In this document: positions 13,501-23,956 of the stretch, piece by piece
Position numbering within the stretch: the stretch's first letter is position 1
How the letters are laid out: each line of letters starts with the position of its first letter
Source of the DNA: Acephala macrosclerotiorum
Taxonomy: Eukaryota > Ascomycota > Leotiomycetes > Helotiales > Mollisiaceae
DNA length: 64,000 nt
Assembly: GCA_014904845.1 (NCBI GenBank)
Contig: MU119313.1
Coordinates: forward strand, 107,267-171,266
Direction: 5' to 3'
The notes under the pieces: model-generated
What the model was told of the DNA's origin: nothing
What the model saw: only the letters and a program-made list of their open reading frames with translations
Database searches by the model: none
Made by a program: the position numbers and the translations under genes

Positions 13501-14962
13501 ATAAAACTATTTATAGATATTATTACACTAATAAAAGAAAAGTTTAATTTGAAATTATTTTATTAAAATTGAATTATAATAATTATATTAATAATTTGAA
13601 TATTTATTAATATAATATTTATTAAAAAAATTTCAATATATAAATTATAATATAAATATTAAATATTATTATTATTATTAAATATATGACAAATTATTTG
13701 AAAAATTTAAATTTATTTTATAAAATGATTATAAATTTAATTATTTTATTATTATTAATATTTTATATTTGAATAAAAAATCGATATTACAAATAATAGA
13801 TTTAATAATAATATTTCAAATAATTAAATTTTTAAAAAATATATTTGTAAAAATAATATAAAATTTTTTTCGAATATATTAAATTAATATATATTAAAAA
13901 CTATTAAATTATTTCATTTACGATACAAAAAATTTTTTTTCGTTTATAGAGTTTTAATAATATATAAAAGTAATAATAATTAAAATTAAAAAAGTTTTTA
14001 TCGAAATTTATAATAATATGAAAAAAGTAAAAAAATATTATATTTTATTACAATGAATTTATAAAATTATTTGAAACGAGTTTATTAATAAATAAATCGA
14101 CAAAGAATTAATTTTGTAAATAGTAATTAAAATAGTAAACGATTTAATAAAATTAAATAAAATTATATTAATATTATTAGTTTTTAAAATATATTTTAAA
14201 ATAATTAATAAAAACGTATTATTTTTATTAATAATTAAAAAAATTAAAACAATTCGCGTAATTATTAAAAAAATACAATGTATATATATCGAATATTAAA
14301 TTACGAACGCGTTTATAATAAAAAATAATTTAAATACGAGATTTATTTTAAATTTACTAATTTTTTTAAATGTACACGTTTAATAAAAAAAGAAAAATTG
14401 AAAAGATTTATATAAACTATTAATAATAAACAAAAAAATATATACGATCAATATATTTTATAAATCGACGAAATTTCAATTGATAATAATTAAATCGTAT
14501 TATATAAAAAAAGTATTTTATAAGAAAATTACTAATAAAAAATTATTTTTTATATTTTTTTCGTTTAATAAATTAAATTAAAAAGATTTAAATAATGAAT
14601 TATTAATAAAACGATATAATCGAAAAAGATCGAAAAAATTACATAATAATAAAAAAATATTCGATAAAGAATTATAATGAAATAAACGCTATTAATTTAC
14701 TAAAAACGATAACGATAATAAAAGTTTTAATAATACGTTTATTATTATTATTAAAAATGAAAACGTAATATTTATAACGTTTATAATAAATAAAAAAAAA
14801 ATCGATAAAGAATTTTTATTATAATTACAAAAAAAAAGTATAATTATTATATTTGAAATATTGTTTAAAAAATTTCAATAAAAAGAAATCGATAGTTTAA
14901 TTGTAAAAAGAATTTTTTAATTCGTTAAATTTAATTTTATTAAATATATTGAAATTCGCATT

Positions 14963-16080
14963 TTCAATTCGAGATTAATTAATGAGATTAAAAGTAAAAC
15001 TATTAATAATTCGTACGAAAAATCAAAATTAGTAATCTAAGAATATAACGATAAAAAAAAGAAAATAATTCTAATACAATTTTCGATTATTCAAAAAATT
15101 AATCAACGAATTATTATTGTATTAGTACTTTTTTTAGTTCAATTTTTAAACAAAATAATCAAAATGTAATTTCGTAATATTATTTAAATTTATATACAAT
15201 TGATAATCAATTTTTAATAATTAATACTCGCGTATTTATTAAAATAAATTCGTTATTTTTATTTATTGAATATTATTATAATAATTTTAAAATTATTATA
15301 TAAAATTATCGAAATAAAAAATTATTAATAAATTACGTACTATAAATACTACAAAAAAAATTATTAATAATTACATTTATATACGATTTTTATTTTTTGA
15401 TTATAATCGAAAAAAAAAATATTTGACGTTATTAAAATACAAACGAATAATACGTTTATATTAATAAAAAAAAAGTTTTTTATTTTCGAAAAAAGTTAAT
15501 TCAAAAAAATCAAATTCGTAGTAAAATTCAAAATAGTTTTTATATTAGAAATTTTATTAATTTTTAATAAATATATATTAATTTAATATAAAAAAATAAT
15601 TTAATTGTAATAAAAAAACTAAAATAAAAAATTCAAATTAGTAATTTCAAATTATTAAATCTATAAATTAAATATAGAAAATAATATATTTAAAATATTT
15701 ATATTATTATAATTTGTTAATTTGAAACAATTTTCGATCTATTTATCGTTATTTAATATTAGAATTCGATTGAAAATGAAATTATTATATTAAACAAAAA
15801 ATTCGAATAATAAATTAAGAATTTAAATTAAAGATTTAAATATATTGTTTTGAATTTATTAATAATAAAAATTTTCATTTTTGTCGATAAATCGTTTACA
15901 AATAATAAAAATTTCAATTTTTAAATTAAATATAAAATTATTTTTACAAATGAAACTATAAAAAACAATAAAAAATTCAAAATTAAAAAAAATTTATTTA
16001 TTACAATTTTATTAAAAATAAACGAATTATTAAAAGTGTACTAATTTTAAAGATCTATAAAATAATAAAAAAAATCGATA
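14963..16080 (+). pseudogene. Copia reverse transcriptase / RNase H remnant of element B
   Basis: Plus-strand translation reads FNSRLINEIKSK, SYEKSKLVI, EYNDKKKK, then SIIQKINQRIIIVL and RNII*IYIQL. This is the same segment as in element A with more C-to-T and G-to-A damage. RNase H text KNKRIIKSVLILKIYK follows at about 16014-16060. Multiple stops. Confidence 0.85.
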
Positions 16081-16554
16081 TAATAATAATAATTGAATTT
16101 ACTATAAATATAATCGTAAAATAATTTATTTTTTTCAATGTTTTAATAATTATATATATTAATTTGTATTTATTTTACGAGTATTTAATTAAATTTGAAA
16201 CGATTAAAAAAAAGCGTTTAATAATTAATATTATAATAATTATACGAATAAAAAAAATTGTAAAAAATTAAATAAATTAATAATTAAAATAATTCGATAA
16301 ATATTATAATAAAATCAATTTTTAATAAAACTTTAAAAAAGTTTTTAAATATTAATTATTTTAAAATACAAATAAAAAAATAAATTAAAAAAAAATTAAA
16401 ATTAAAAAAAAAATAATAAAAAAAATTAAATATAAAAATAAATAAAAAAAATAAATAAAGAAATATTTGTTTTAATATTATTATTATTTGAAATTTTAAA
16501 TTAAAAATAATTTTTTTTTTTTAAATTTGAAATTTACAAATTTTAACGAATTTT

Positions 16555-16586
16555 AAAAACAATACTAATCAATTAATATTGTTTTT
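16555..16586. other. RIP-altered copy of the Copia 3'-end hairpin in element B
   Basis: The 32-nt segment aligns base for base with the coding-strand version of the hairpin at 3611-3642. Nearly all differences are G-to-A or C-to-T. It lies about 160 bp before the right LTR. Confidence 0.75.
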
Positions 16587-16745
16587 AGTATTTAATTATA
16601 TAATTTTTATTTTTTTAATATTTTTATTTATATTAAAATCAATAAATTTTATATATTTACAATATATAATAAAAAAAAAAAATTTTTTTATTCGTTTAAA
16701 TTATTAAAAACGACGAGGTTTTTATTATAAGAAAAAAATTACTAA

Positions 16746-16972
16746 TATTAAAACAAATATTATATAATATTCACGTGCGACTCGAAATTGTATATAATTA
16801 ATATTGTTTTATTTTTATTTTTAAAATAGAATTTTTGTATTTCGAGTTTCGTTTTTTAGATAATTTTAATAAAAATCATAAATTAATACACATATTAAAA
16901 TTCCAAAAAAAATTCTACGTACGTTTAAATCGTTTTATTAGTAAATTTAATATTTTTAATATAATACTAATA
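16746..16972 (+). repeat. Right LTR of Copia element B
   Basis: 227 bp, paired with 10357-10584. CACGTG at 16772-16777. It is followed by the duplicated target aaatt. Confidence 0.9.
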
Positions 16973-17283
16973 AAATTAATCTCGTATAATAAAATTAATA
17001 ATAATTATTTTATATTGAAATATATAATAATATAAAATTTATATTAATAATATTAAAAAAATCTATAATTAATTTATAATTATCGTACAAAAAAAACAAT
17101 AAATTTTAATAGTATTTATAATAAAAAAAATTAATATAAAATTAATTAAAAATTTAAAAAAATGAAAAATAATTTCAATTTTAAAATAATTATTTTAAAA
17201 ATTACAAAAATAAAAATTTAATAATTTAATTATTAAAAAATCTTTTAAATTCGTATAATATAATTTTATTATTTATTAAAAAT

Positions 17284-18380
17284 ACATTTTCAATTTTCAA
17301 TTTATAAACGAAATTAAAAAAAAATTAATAAATTATTTATACGAAAAATTAAAATTCATTATTTAAATATATAATAATAAAAACAAAAAAATTATTTTTA
17401 TACAATTATTAACAATTCAAAAAACGAATTAATAATTATTTTTATTTTTATTTTTATTTTTTATACGACAAAAAATTAAATTTTTTAATCGAAATATAAT
17501 TTAAATATACGTATAATTTACAATATTTTTAAATCGTTTAATTTTAATTTATATTTTTAAAAAAAATATAAAATCAATTTTCAAAAAATACAATAATAAT
17601 TATACGAAAATCGTTATATAAAATACTAAAAATAAAAACGTATTAATAAATAATATATAATAAATATTATTAAATTAAATTTAAAATAAAATTTTTTACG
17701 TATAATTTATATTTAATAATTACAATTTTAAAAAATACATTTAAAATCGTAAAAATGTAAACAAATAATATATTAATTTTAAAAAACGAAAATTTTATTA
17801 AATTAAAAAATCAAAAATTAAAAAAAAATTAATTTATTATAAAATCAATTAAAACGTTTTTATATAATATTTTATTAATTTTTAATAAAAATATTTTTTA
17901 TTAAAAAAAAAAATTATATTTATTTAAAAAAATTAAAAAAAAAAATTATAATTTATAAATTTAAAATTTAAAACTCGTATAAAAAAATATTAAAAATAAC
18001 AAATTTATAATACGTATTTAATAACGATTTATTAATTGAAAATAATATTTAATTTGAATATAATTATTTAATATTAAAAATTTACAAACGTAAAAATTAT
18101 AATTTTAAATAAATATTTAAAATAATAATTAAATAATTTAAAAAAAGAAATTAAAAATATTTTAATTGATTTTTATTATATAAAACTTTTTATTTTTATA
18201 AATAATTTATTCGCAAATAATAAAAATTTAAATTTTTAAATCGAATATAAAATTATTATTACAAATAAAATATACGAAAAAAATATTTTTATAATTTAAA
18301 ATAATTTAATTTATTAAAATAATACGAAAAACAAATACATTATAAAAAGCGTATTAATATTTGAAATTTATAATATAATT
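17284..18380 (+). pseudogene. Copia reverse transcriptase / RNase H remnant of the outer element
   Basis: Plus-strand translation gives LYEKLKFII, then FIQLLTIQKTN (the QSPTIQR block of fungal Copia), then RNII*IYV*FT (the DITQAYVQST block). A degraded RNase H KSVL-type segment follows near 18340-18375. It is the most damaged of the three polymerase copies in this block, consistent with the outer element being oldest. Confidence 0.75.
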
Positions 18381-19359
18381 GAAAAAATAAATATAATAAT
18401 AATAATTAATAATATAATTAAAATAATTATTATTTAATTAAATTTTTTATTTTTATTAATTATTATTTATATAAATTTATATTTATTATATAAATATTTA
18501 ATAATCGATATTATAATTTTTTAACAATTGTACAAACGTAAAAAACTTATAAAAATATATTAAATTAACGAATAAAACAATTTAATAAATATAATAATTA
18601 AATTAATATTAAATAAAATACTAAAAAACTTTTTAAATATAAACGAAATTATTATACGATTTAAAAATTAAATTAAACGAAAAAAAAAAAAAAAAATTAA
18701 AAATTATTTTAAAAATTTAAAATATATTAATATTATTTATATTTATTAATACGTTATACGAATTTTATATTTATATTTATTTATAAATTGTATAAATAAA
18801 AAATTAAAAAAATCGAAATTATTAATTTAATTATTTAATTTAAATTTTTTTTATATAAAACTCGAAAAATTTAATATAAAACGAAAAATTATTTATATTT
18901 ATAAATAGAAAAAAATTGTCGTACGTATTTCAATTAATTTAAAACGATTGAATTATTTTACGTATTTAATAAAAATTTTTATTATATAAACGTATTAATA
19001 ATAAATTTTTATTATTATTATCTTTTTCGTTTAAAAATGAAAAAAACGAACGATAATAAATAATATAATTGTATTATTTATAATTATTATAATATTTATT
19101 AAAATAATTAATTAATTTAATATATTTAAAAAACAAATTAAATTTATATTAAAAATATTTAATATACAATTTCGTAATAATAATATTTTTTAATTAAATT
19201 AAAAAAATATTAATATATAATAATTTATATATTGTAATTTATTAAAATATAATACGATTTTATATAAAAAATATATTATATTTTAATAAAATTAAAATTA
19301 TTTATTATAAATTATTATAATATAAAAATACTATTTATTAATTTTTATTAAAAAACGCG

Positions 19360-19360
<1 letters not shown>

Positions 19361-19390
<30 letters not shown>
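19361..19390. repeat. (TAA)10 microsatellite
   Basis: Ten uninterrupted TAA units inside the 3' part of the outer Copia element. Confidence 0.95.
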
Positions 19391-19391
<1 letters not shown>

Positions 19392-19446
19392 GTTATAAAA
19401 AACGAGAATTTTATTATACGAATAATATATTAATTTTTTATTGTAC

Positions 19447-19477
<31 letters not shown>

Positions 19478-19487
19478 CGATATTTTA

Positions 19488-19488
<1 letters not shown>

Positions 19489-19550
<62 letters not shown>

Positions 19551-19570
19551 TATTATTATTATTATTATTA
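19489..19570. repeat. (ATT)n microsatellite with adjacent poly(A)
   Basis: About 27 ATT units with one C interruption near 19547, preceded by a run of about 24 As (19454-19477). The long poly-Asn frame on the minus strand is only this repeat and not a gene. Confidence 0.95.
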
Positions 19571-19787
19571 AAATTAAAAAAAAAATTAAAAAATAAAAAT
19601 AAAAAACTCTTTTTATATTTATTAACATCGTACAATATTAAATTGCGAAATCAAATTATATACTACGTATAATACTATTACAAATTTACTCTTTTTAATT
19701 TATTTTTTTATAATGTTTTTTAATTACACTTTTTTAAATATTCAACGCATCGTATAATATTTTTTACTACAAAAAAAAAATTGTTAG

Positions 19788-20036
19788 TATCGCGAGAAAC
19801 GTAATTTAAAATGCCAAATCACGTGTCGATTGCGTTAATGCAATCGATGAAACTATCGACGTCTCGTACGATGCATTAAATATTCCATATATTGAGCATT
19901 CTTTTCTTAAATAGAAAAACAGACACAATAAAATATAATATCATTGGATTAACTCATACGAAACTAGCCCTGTGATCCGTATCCGCCGTACTCTATTCAC
20001 GTGAATTATATTCGAATCCTACCTGTTTTTCCAACA
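19788..20036 (+). repeat. Right LTR of the outer Copia element
   Basis: 249 bp, paired with 699-947. CACGTG at 19820-19825. Here the inner half is RIP-mutated and the outer end (about 19950-20036) is intact, the mirror image of the left LTR. Confidence 0.95.
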
Positions 20037-20041
20037 AGAAA

Positions 20042-20490
20042 AAAAACGGACCCCACATGGCGACAATATTTAAAAGAAAAGATCATATTGGCATTGCGTG
20101 GCGCACTGGGGACATGCTCCCAGCTGACCCTTCACTTCCAGATTTTTTGCGAATACGACAGCCGATTATTCCAGAAGCATACTAATTATAGTTTCAATAA
20201 TAGAGGCGCAAATTTTCTGCGGGGAAGGTTTTTCGGGGTTTCAGCCTCAACTCCACCTTAGGGGTTATGTGGGTTCTTTATACTCGGTTAAATAGGGGAA
20301 AGCTTAACTCCGACACAAACCTTTTCAGGCTGAGGAACGTAGATAAGTAGATAGAAGGCATTTTATCAGTACTGTCGATGGGATGGAACATAGATATGTG
20401 GGGCATACAAAATGTTCTTTTCTTGTTGCTGGTTTGAGATTGGATGTTGCTGATTTCTTAAATTTGATTGAGAATTTTGAGTTTCGAGAT
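20042..20490. promoter_or_regulatory. Remaining part of the former AA9-CE1 shared intergenic region
   Basis: About 450 bp between the retrotransposon and the esterase start. With the 47 bp left of the element (652-698) it would have made a shared promoter of about 0.5 kb for the divergent AA9 and esterase genes. No individual site can be assigned with confidence. Confidence 0.45.
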
Positions 20491-21500
20491 ATGCAGTTCT
20501 TCAACGTGTTGGTGAAACTAGTAACAGCCATTACTGTTGTTCGTGCAGGTGCAATCACGCAGGTATCCAATTATGGCGGAAGCGCTGCCTCAAAAGCCCT
20601 ACATCCACCTTTTCAACAACTGACGAGTCCTGAATAGATGGGTATATGTCCCGGATTCAGTCAAATCAGACACACTGGTGGTAGTTATACACTGTTGTCA
20701 ATAAACAGCACAATAATATTCCAGAAACTCAAAGATTCCATAGATTTCGGGCCAGGCAAAGGTGGATACATCACAGTTTGGCCGTCAAGTAACAGTAGGA
20801 CGTGTTGGGATGTTTCTAGCAAGGCTTCGCTTTCTAATAATGGTGGTGGAGACTCGAATGCTATTGCAAATACGATCACATATGCGCTTGAGAAGTATAA
20901 GCTCAACGCTACGAGAGTGTTTATGACTGGAGGTTCATTCGGAGGTAGGATGTTCAATATTCTCGAAGAGAAGAAGACTAATGAATAGTAGCAATGATGA
21001 GCAACGTCCTAGCAGCTGCGTACCCATAAATGATCTCTGTCGTGTCCCTCTACTCAGGCGTAGCAGCAGGATGCTTTGTCGGTGGCGGAGTGGACCAATG
21101 GAACAACGCTTGCGCGAATGGTCAATCGACTGGGACTCCTGAGAAATGGGGAGATACAGCAAGAGCAATGTATCCAGGCTACAACGGGACTCGTCCAAAG
21201 ATGCAAATTTGGCATGGATCAGCAGATTAGACCCTCGCACCTCAGAATTATCAAGAAGAGCTGAAGCAATGGACGAATATCGTTAGTGTTAGTATGACAG
21301 CTACAGCTGGGAAAAAGGATACGCCGGATAAGGGATATACTATGAGTGATTATGGACCGATGGTTCAGGGGGTTTATGCCCAAGATGTGGGGCATTCGGT
21401 TCCGAGTCATTTGGCTGCGAGTAAAGCTTGGCTTGGCTTGGCTTGGCTTGAGAGGAGAGATGAACTGGAAGAGAGATGGGGATGCAGTAAAAGAATGTAG
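20491..21500 (+). pseudogene. CE1-type secreted esterase (acetylxylan/feruloyl esterase), decayed
   Basis: The family removes acetyl or feruloyl groups from plant hemicellulose. A signal peptide begins MQFFNVLVKLVTAITVVRA and is followed by ITQVSNYGGSAASKA, the usual mature start. The core has WPSSNSRTCWDVSSK, NGGGDSNAIANTITYALEKY, TRVFMTGGSFG (nucleophile elbow GxSxG), LYSGVAAGCF, MQIWHGSAD and GHSVPSHL with the catalytic His. A 47-bp intron (20945-20991; GTAGGA...TAG with branch gactaatg) restores GAMMSNVLAAAYP. Lesions: stop at 20635-20637 plus frameshifts around it (WVYVPDSVKS and VVVIHCCQ lie in another frame), TAA at 21027-21029, TAG at 21228-21230, and a GCTTG repeat expansion at about 21427-21450 that garbles the C-terminus. 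Confidence 0.85.
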
Positions 21501-22108
21501 TTCTTGTTTGCCAATGTCTTCCGAACCATGAAATCCTTCAAGCAAAGTGCTGTCTCTTAGCCTACTTCCCTACTCTTCGACGTTCGCCCTTTTTGACAAT
21601 TTCAACACCTATTGAATTCGTACTCAGAGCACAGCCCCTACTTTTCTATCAGTTCCCACCGTGTCACAACCAAAGTCTTTGACAGGATGCAAATGTCGAG
21701 TCCTCATGCCTGCCAAGACACGACACGTGTGATGCATCTGCCCCCGAACCCTTCGCCTCGCACAAGCGAGTGGTCCTCCATGCTCGGCGGAAGCCAATCA
21801 TTCGCCACCCATGAGCGCTCAACTCATTTTCGCCCAGAGGTAAAGTTGCAAAGAAGAAATAACGCATCATCAATTCCGGCTTTAGGTCTTTGCGGATCTT
21901 GGGTGCAAGATGTTGATATCTCCGAAAATATTTGGGATGGGTGATGCTCGGTTGTTCTGCAACTTGCTGACATTTTGCCACACCAGTCATTTTCACCGTA
22001 CTCGGCGGAGTCGTTTGGGATATAAGAACTTCGAAGAAGAAAAAATATTTTCAATTTCAATTCTCAGTAGCGATTTAAACCTTATCCAGTGTCTTCAGGT
22101 TCACGAAC
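21501..22108. other. Intergenic region
   Basis: About 600 bp between the esterase relic and the dehydrogenase. I see no convincing coding region; the last part is the dehydrogenase 5' leader. Confidence 0.5.
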
Positions 22109-23212
22109 ATGACTACACCAACAAGATTCGGTCCCAATACCGTCTGGCTCAGTATGTGTCACGTGCCCTGCTTCACTGTCCTCCCCTTTCCCCCCTTGCT
22201 TGGCTTCCATCACTAACATAGCTCCCTCATAGTCACAGGATCCTCCTCCGGTCTTGGCGCTGCATTTGCAAAACAAATTCACGCCCAAGGTCACAACCTC
22301 GTCGCCACAGCCCGCAACACCACCTCACTTTCCTACCTCCCAGACGGCTCCCCCAAGATCCTCAAAGTCTCCTTGGATGTAACCTCTATCCCAAGCATCA
22401 AAGCCGCATTCGCAGCAGCGATTGATGAGTTCGGACATATCGATGTTGTTGTAAATAATGCTGGTTACCTACTCCTCGGGGACACGGAGAACGCCACGGA
22501 TGAAGAAGCGAGGAGAGAGTTAGATACGTGTTTTTGGGGCGTAGTTGATGTTAGTAAGGAGGCAGTGAGGGCGATGAGAGACGTAAATCCGAAGGGAAAG
22601 GGTGGATTAGTCATTCAGGTCAGCAGTCTTGGTGGCCAGGTTGCGGTTGCGGGGAATGCATTTTATCATGCTAGGTTCGTTCTCATTCTTGTTCTCCCAG
22701 GTTCCCTTTCACTTTTCCTACTGTTTTGAAGGGACTGGGACTGATGATCGAATAGCAAGTTTGCGCTAGAAGGTTTCACAGAAGCCTTCTCCAAAGAAAT
22801 GGCCCCAGACTGGAACATTAACTTCCTAATCCTCGAACCCGGCGGTGTGAAATCCAACTTCGGTACCTCTAGCCTCAAACAAATCAAGCCTCACCCAGCA
22901 TACACGGATCCAAAATATCCTACCAGACAGATTGAAAAGTTCATGTTGGAGGGGGATATGGATAAGCAGACTTCTGATCCCGAGAGAGTGGTTGAGGTTG
23001 TGTTTGATGTTGTAACAGGAAAGACGAAGGGCAGCGACGATGGGAAGTTGCCGTTGAGATTGCCGTTGGGTGTTGATGGGTATGCATGGATTAAGGGGAC
23101 ATTGCAGGCTAGATTGGCAGATTTGGAGACTTGGAAGGACGTGAGTGAGAGTACGATGAGTGAGGAGGTCAAAGCTGCGGTAAGGGCGGGGAATGAGAAG
23201 CTGGGATTGTAG
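22109..23212 (+). CDS. Short-chain dehydrogenase/reductase (classical SDR)
   Basis: NAD(P)H-dependent oxidoreductase of unknown substrate, predicted cytosolic. Three exons: 22109-22151, 22233-22674 and 22756-23212, giving 313 residues. Intron 1 (22152-22232) has GTATGT...cactaaca...TAG; intron 2 (22675-22755) has GTTCGT...TAG. Joining exon 1 gives WLITGSSSGLG, the TGxxxGxG cofactor motif near residue 17; exon 2 holds VVNNAGY and the serine of QVSSLGG; intron 2 splits the active-site motif, giving YHASKFALEG (YxxxK). PGGVKSNF follows, as in the family. Length fits uncharacterised fungal SDRs of about 280-320 residues. It looks intact although the adjacent esterase has decayed. Confidence 0.93.
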
Positions 23213-23410
23213 ACCCTTTGAGTTCATACCGAGGGTCGAGAAACACAAGAATTAGGAGAAGATGTTGACTTTATGTACGATGGATACCAAATATATACAG
23301 CAAAGGACAATTGAGGAACCAAACACAACGCCAAGATGCCCACATTATGCTGCCAATACTATTACACTATCCTCTCGTCTCCGCCTCTCACCAACTTTCA
23401 ACCGGGCAAC

Positions 23411-23956
23411 TTATGCAGAGGGAGTGAAGCTATGAAGAGTGGCAGCAACACATCTAGCCGGGTTCTCTCCATTAGACTTGAAAACACCCCACTTCAACTG
23501 AAGGATCTCCTCTCCATTGACGGTACCATTGCATGCGAAGAAGTGGTTGAAAGCAGCGTCCGTCAGAGCACCGAGGGTTCCATCACTCGCAATGCTGAAG
23601 CCATCCTTTCCTCCAGCGTAGATAGCGGTCACAGGGACAGTGATGCCATAGTTGTCACCAATATCCTGGAAGTACATTCCGTATCCACTTGGGAAGTCTG
23701 GGTCTCCGAGGTCAAATTGAAGCTTGGTTTCGTTGAGGTGTGCTGGTGTGCCTGAGTAGACGGAGGGACGTTCGAAGACGAAGTCGAGGTTGCTAAGTGT
23801 TCTAGAGTTGGTAGCGCTGAGGGTCAAGGTGGGGTATCCTTGGGCTTGGAGGGTGAAGACGTATTCTGGGGTACCAGCAATGGCGCGCTTGCTTGGATGG
23901 GCGCTGCCCAGGGCTGCGAGGCCGAGAGTGATGGCTGAGAAGGTAACGGAGACCAT
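23411..23956 (-). CDS. Small secreted protein of unknown function
   Basis: 181 residues from the methionine at 23956, chosen because MVSVTFSAITLGLAALGSAH is a good signal peptide; an upstream in-frame ATG at 23986 would add ten polar residues. SKRA after the signal could be a processing site. The mature part is acidic and Gly/Asn-rich with two visible cysteines (FFACNG and ARC), possibly one disulfide, and potential N-glycosylation sites (NET, NGT). No intron. I do not recognise the family. It converges tail to tail with the dehydrogenase, 198 bp apart, so the two are separate transcripts. Confidence 0.75.
   Translation of the reverse strand: MVSVTFSAITLGLAALGSAHPSKRAIAGTPEYVFTLQAQGYPTLTLSATNSRTLSNLDFVFERPSVYSGTPAHLNETKLQFDLGDPDFPSGYGMYFQDIGDNYGITVPVTAIYAGGKDGFSIASDGTLGALTDAAFNHFFACNGTVNGEEILQLKWGVFKSNGENPARCVAATLHSFTPSA

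Larger units (their letters stand above)
10357..16972 (+). mobile_element. Nested Ty1/Copia element B, heavily RIP-mutated
   Basis: LTRs of 228 bp (10357-10584) and 227 bp (16746-16972) and a perfect target duplication aaatt (10352-10356 and 16973-16977) delimit 6616 bp. Plus orientation is shown by ttgattaataattg directly after the left LTR and by reverse-transcriptase text on the plus strand at about 14963-15200, including FNSRLINEIKSK and YEKSKLVI, and RNase H text KRIIKSVL at about 16020-16050. The protein remnant resembles element A closely, but the LTRs differ, so these are related families or subfamilies. Confidence 0.94.
699..20036 (+). mobile_element. Outer Ty1/Copia LTR retrotransposon, RIP-degraded, holding two nested elements
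   Basis: The two LTRs (699-947 and 19788-20036) are both 249 bp and differ almost only by C/T and G/A changes. The ends read TG...CA before mutation. The flanking 5-bp repeats are agaag (694-698) and agaaa (20037-20041). Plus orientation is shown by reverse-transcriptase remnants near 17284-17524 and RNase H remnants near 18316-18380, and by ttgattaataattg directly after the left LTR, a primer-site-like block shared with elements A and B. Subtracting A and B with their duplicated target sites leaves about 6.36 kb, the size of one Copia element. No open frame survives. It inserted just upstream of the AA9 gene. Confidence 0.93.

Noticed and set aside
19438..19635. Minus-strand poly-asparagine frame
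   Set aside because: It is only translation of the ATT microsatellite and a poly(A) run inside a dead Copia element.
20945..20991. Apparent insertion disrupting the esterase after GGSFG
   Set aside because: It has donor, branch and acceptor signals and its removal restores GAMMSN, so it is an intron.
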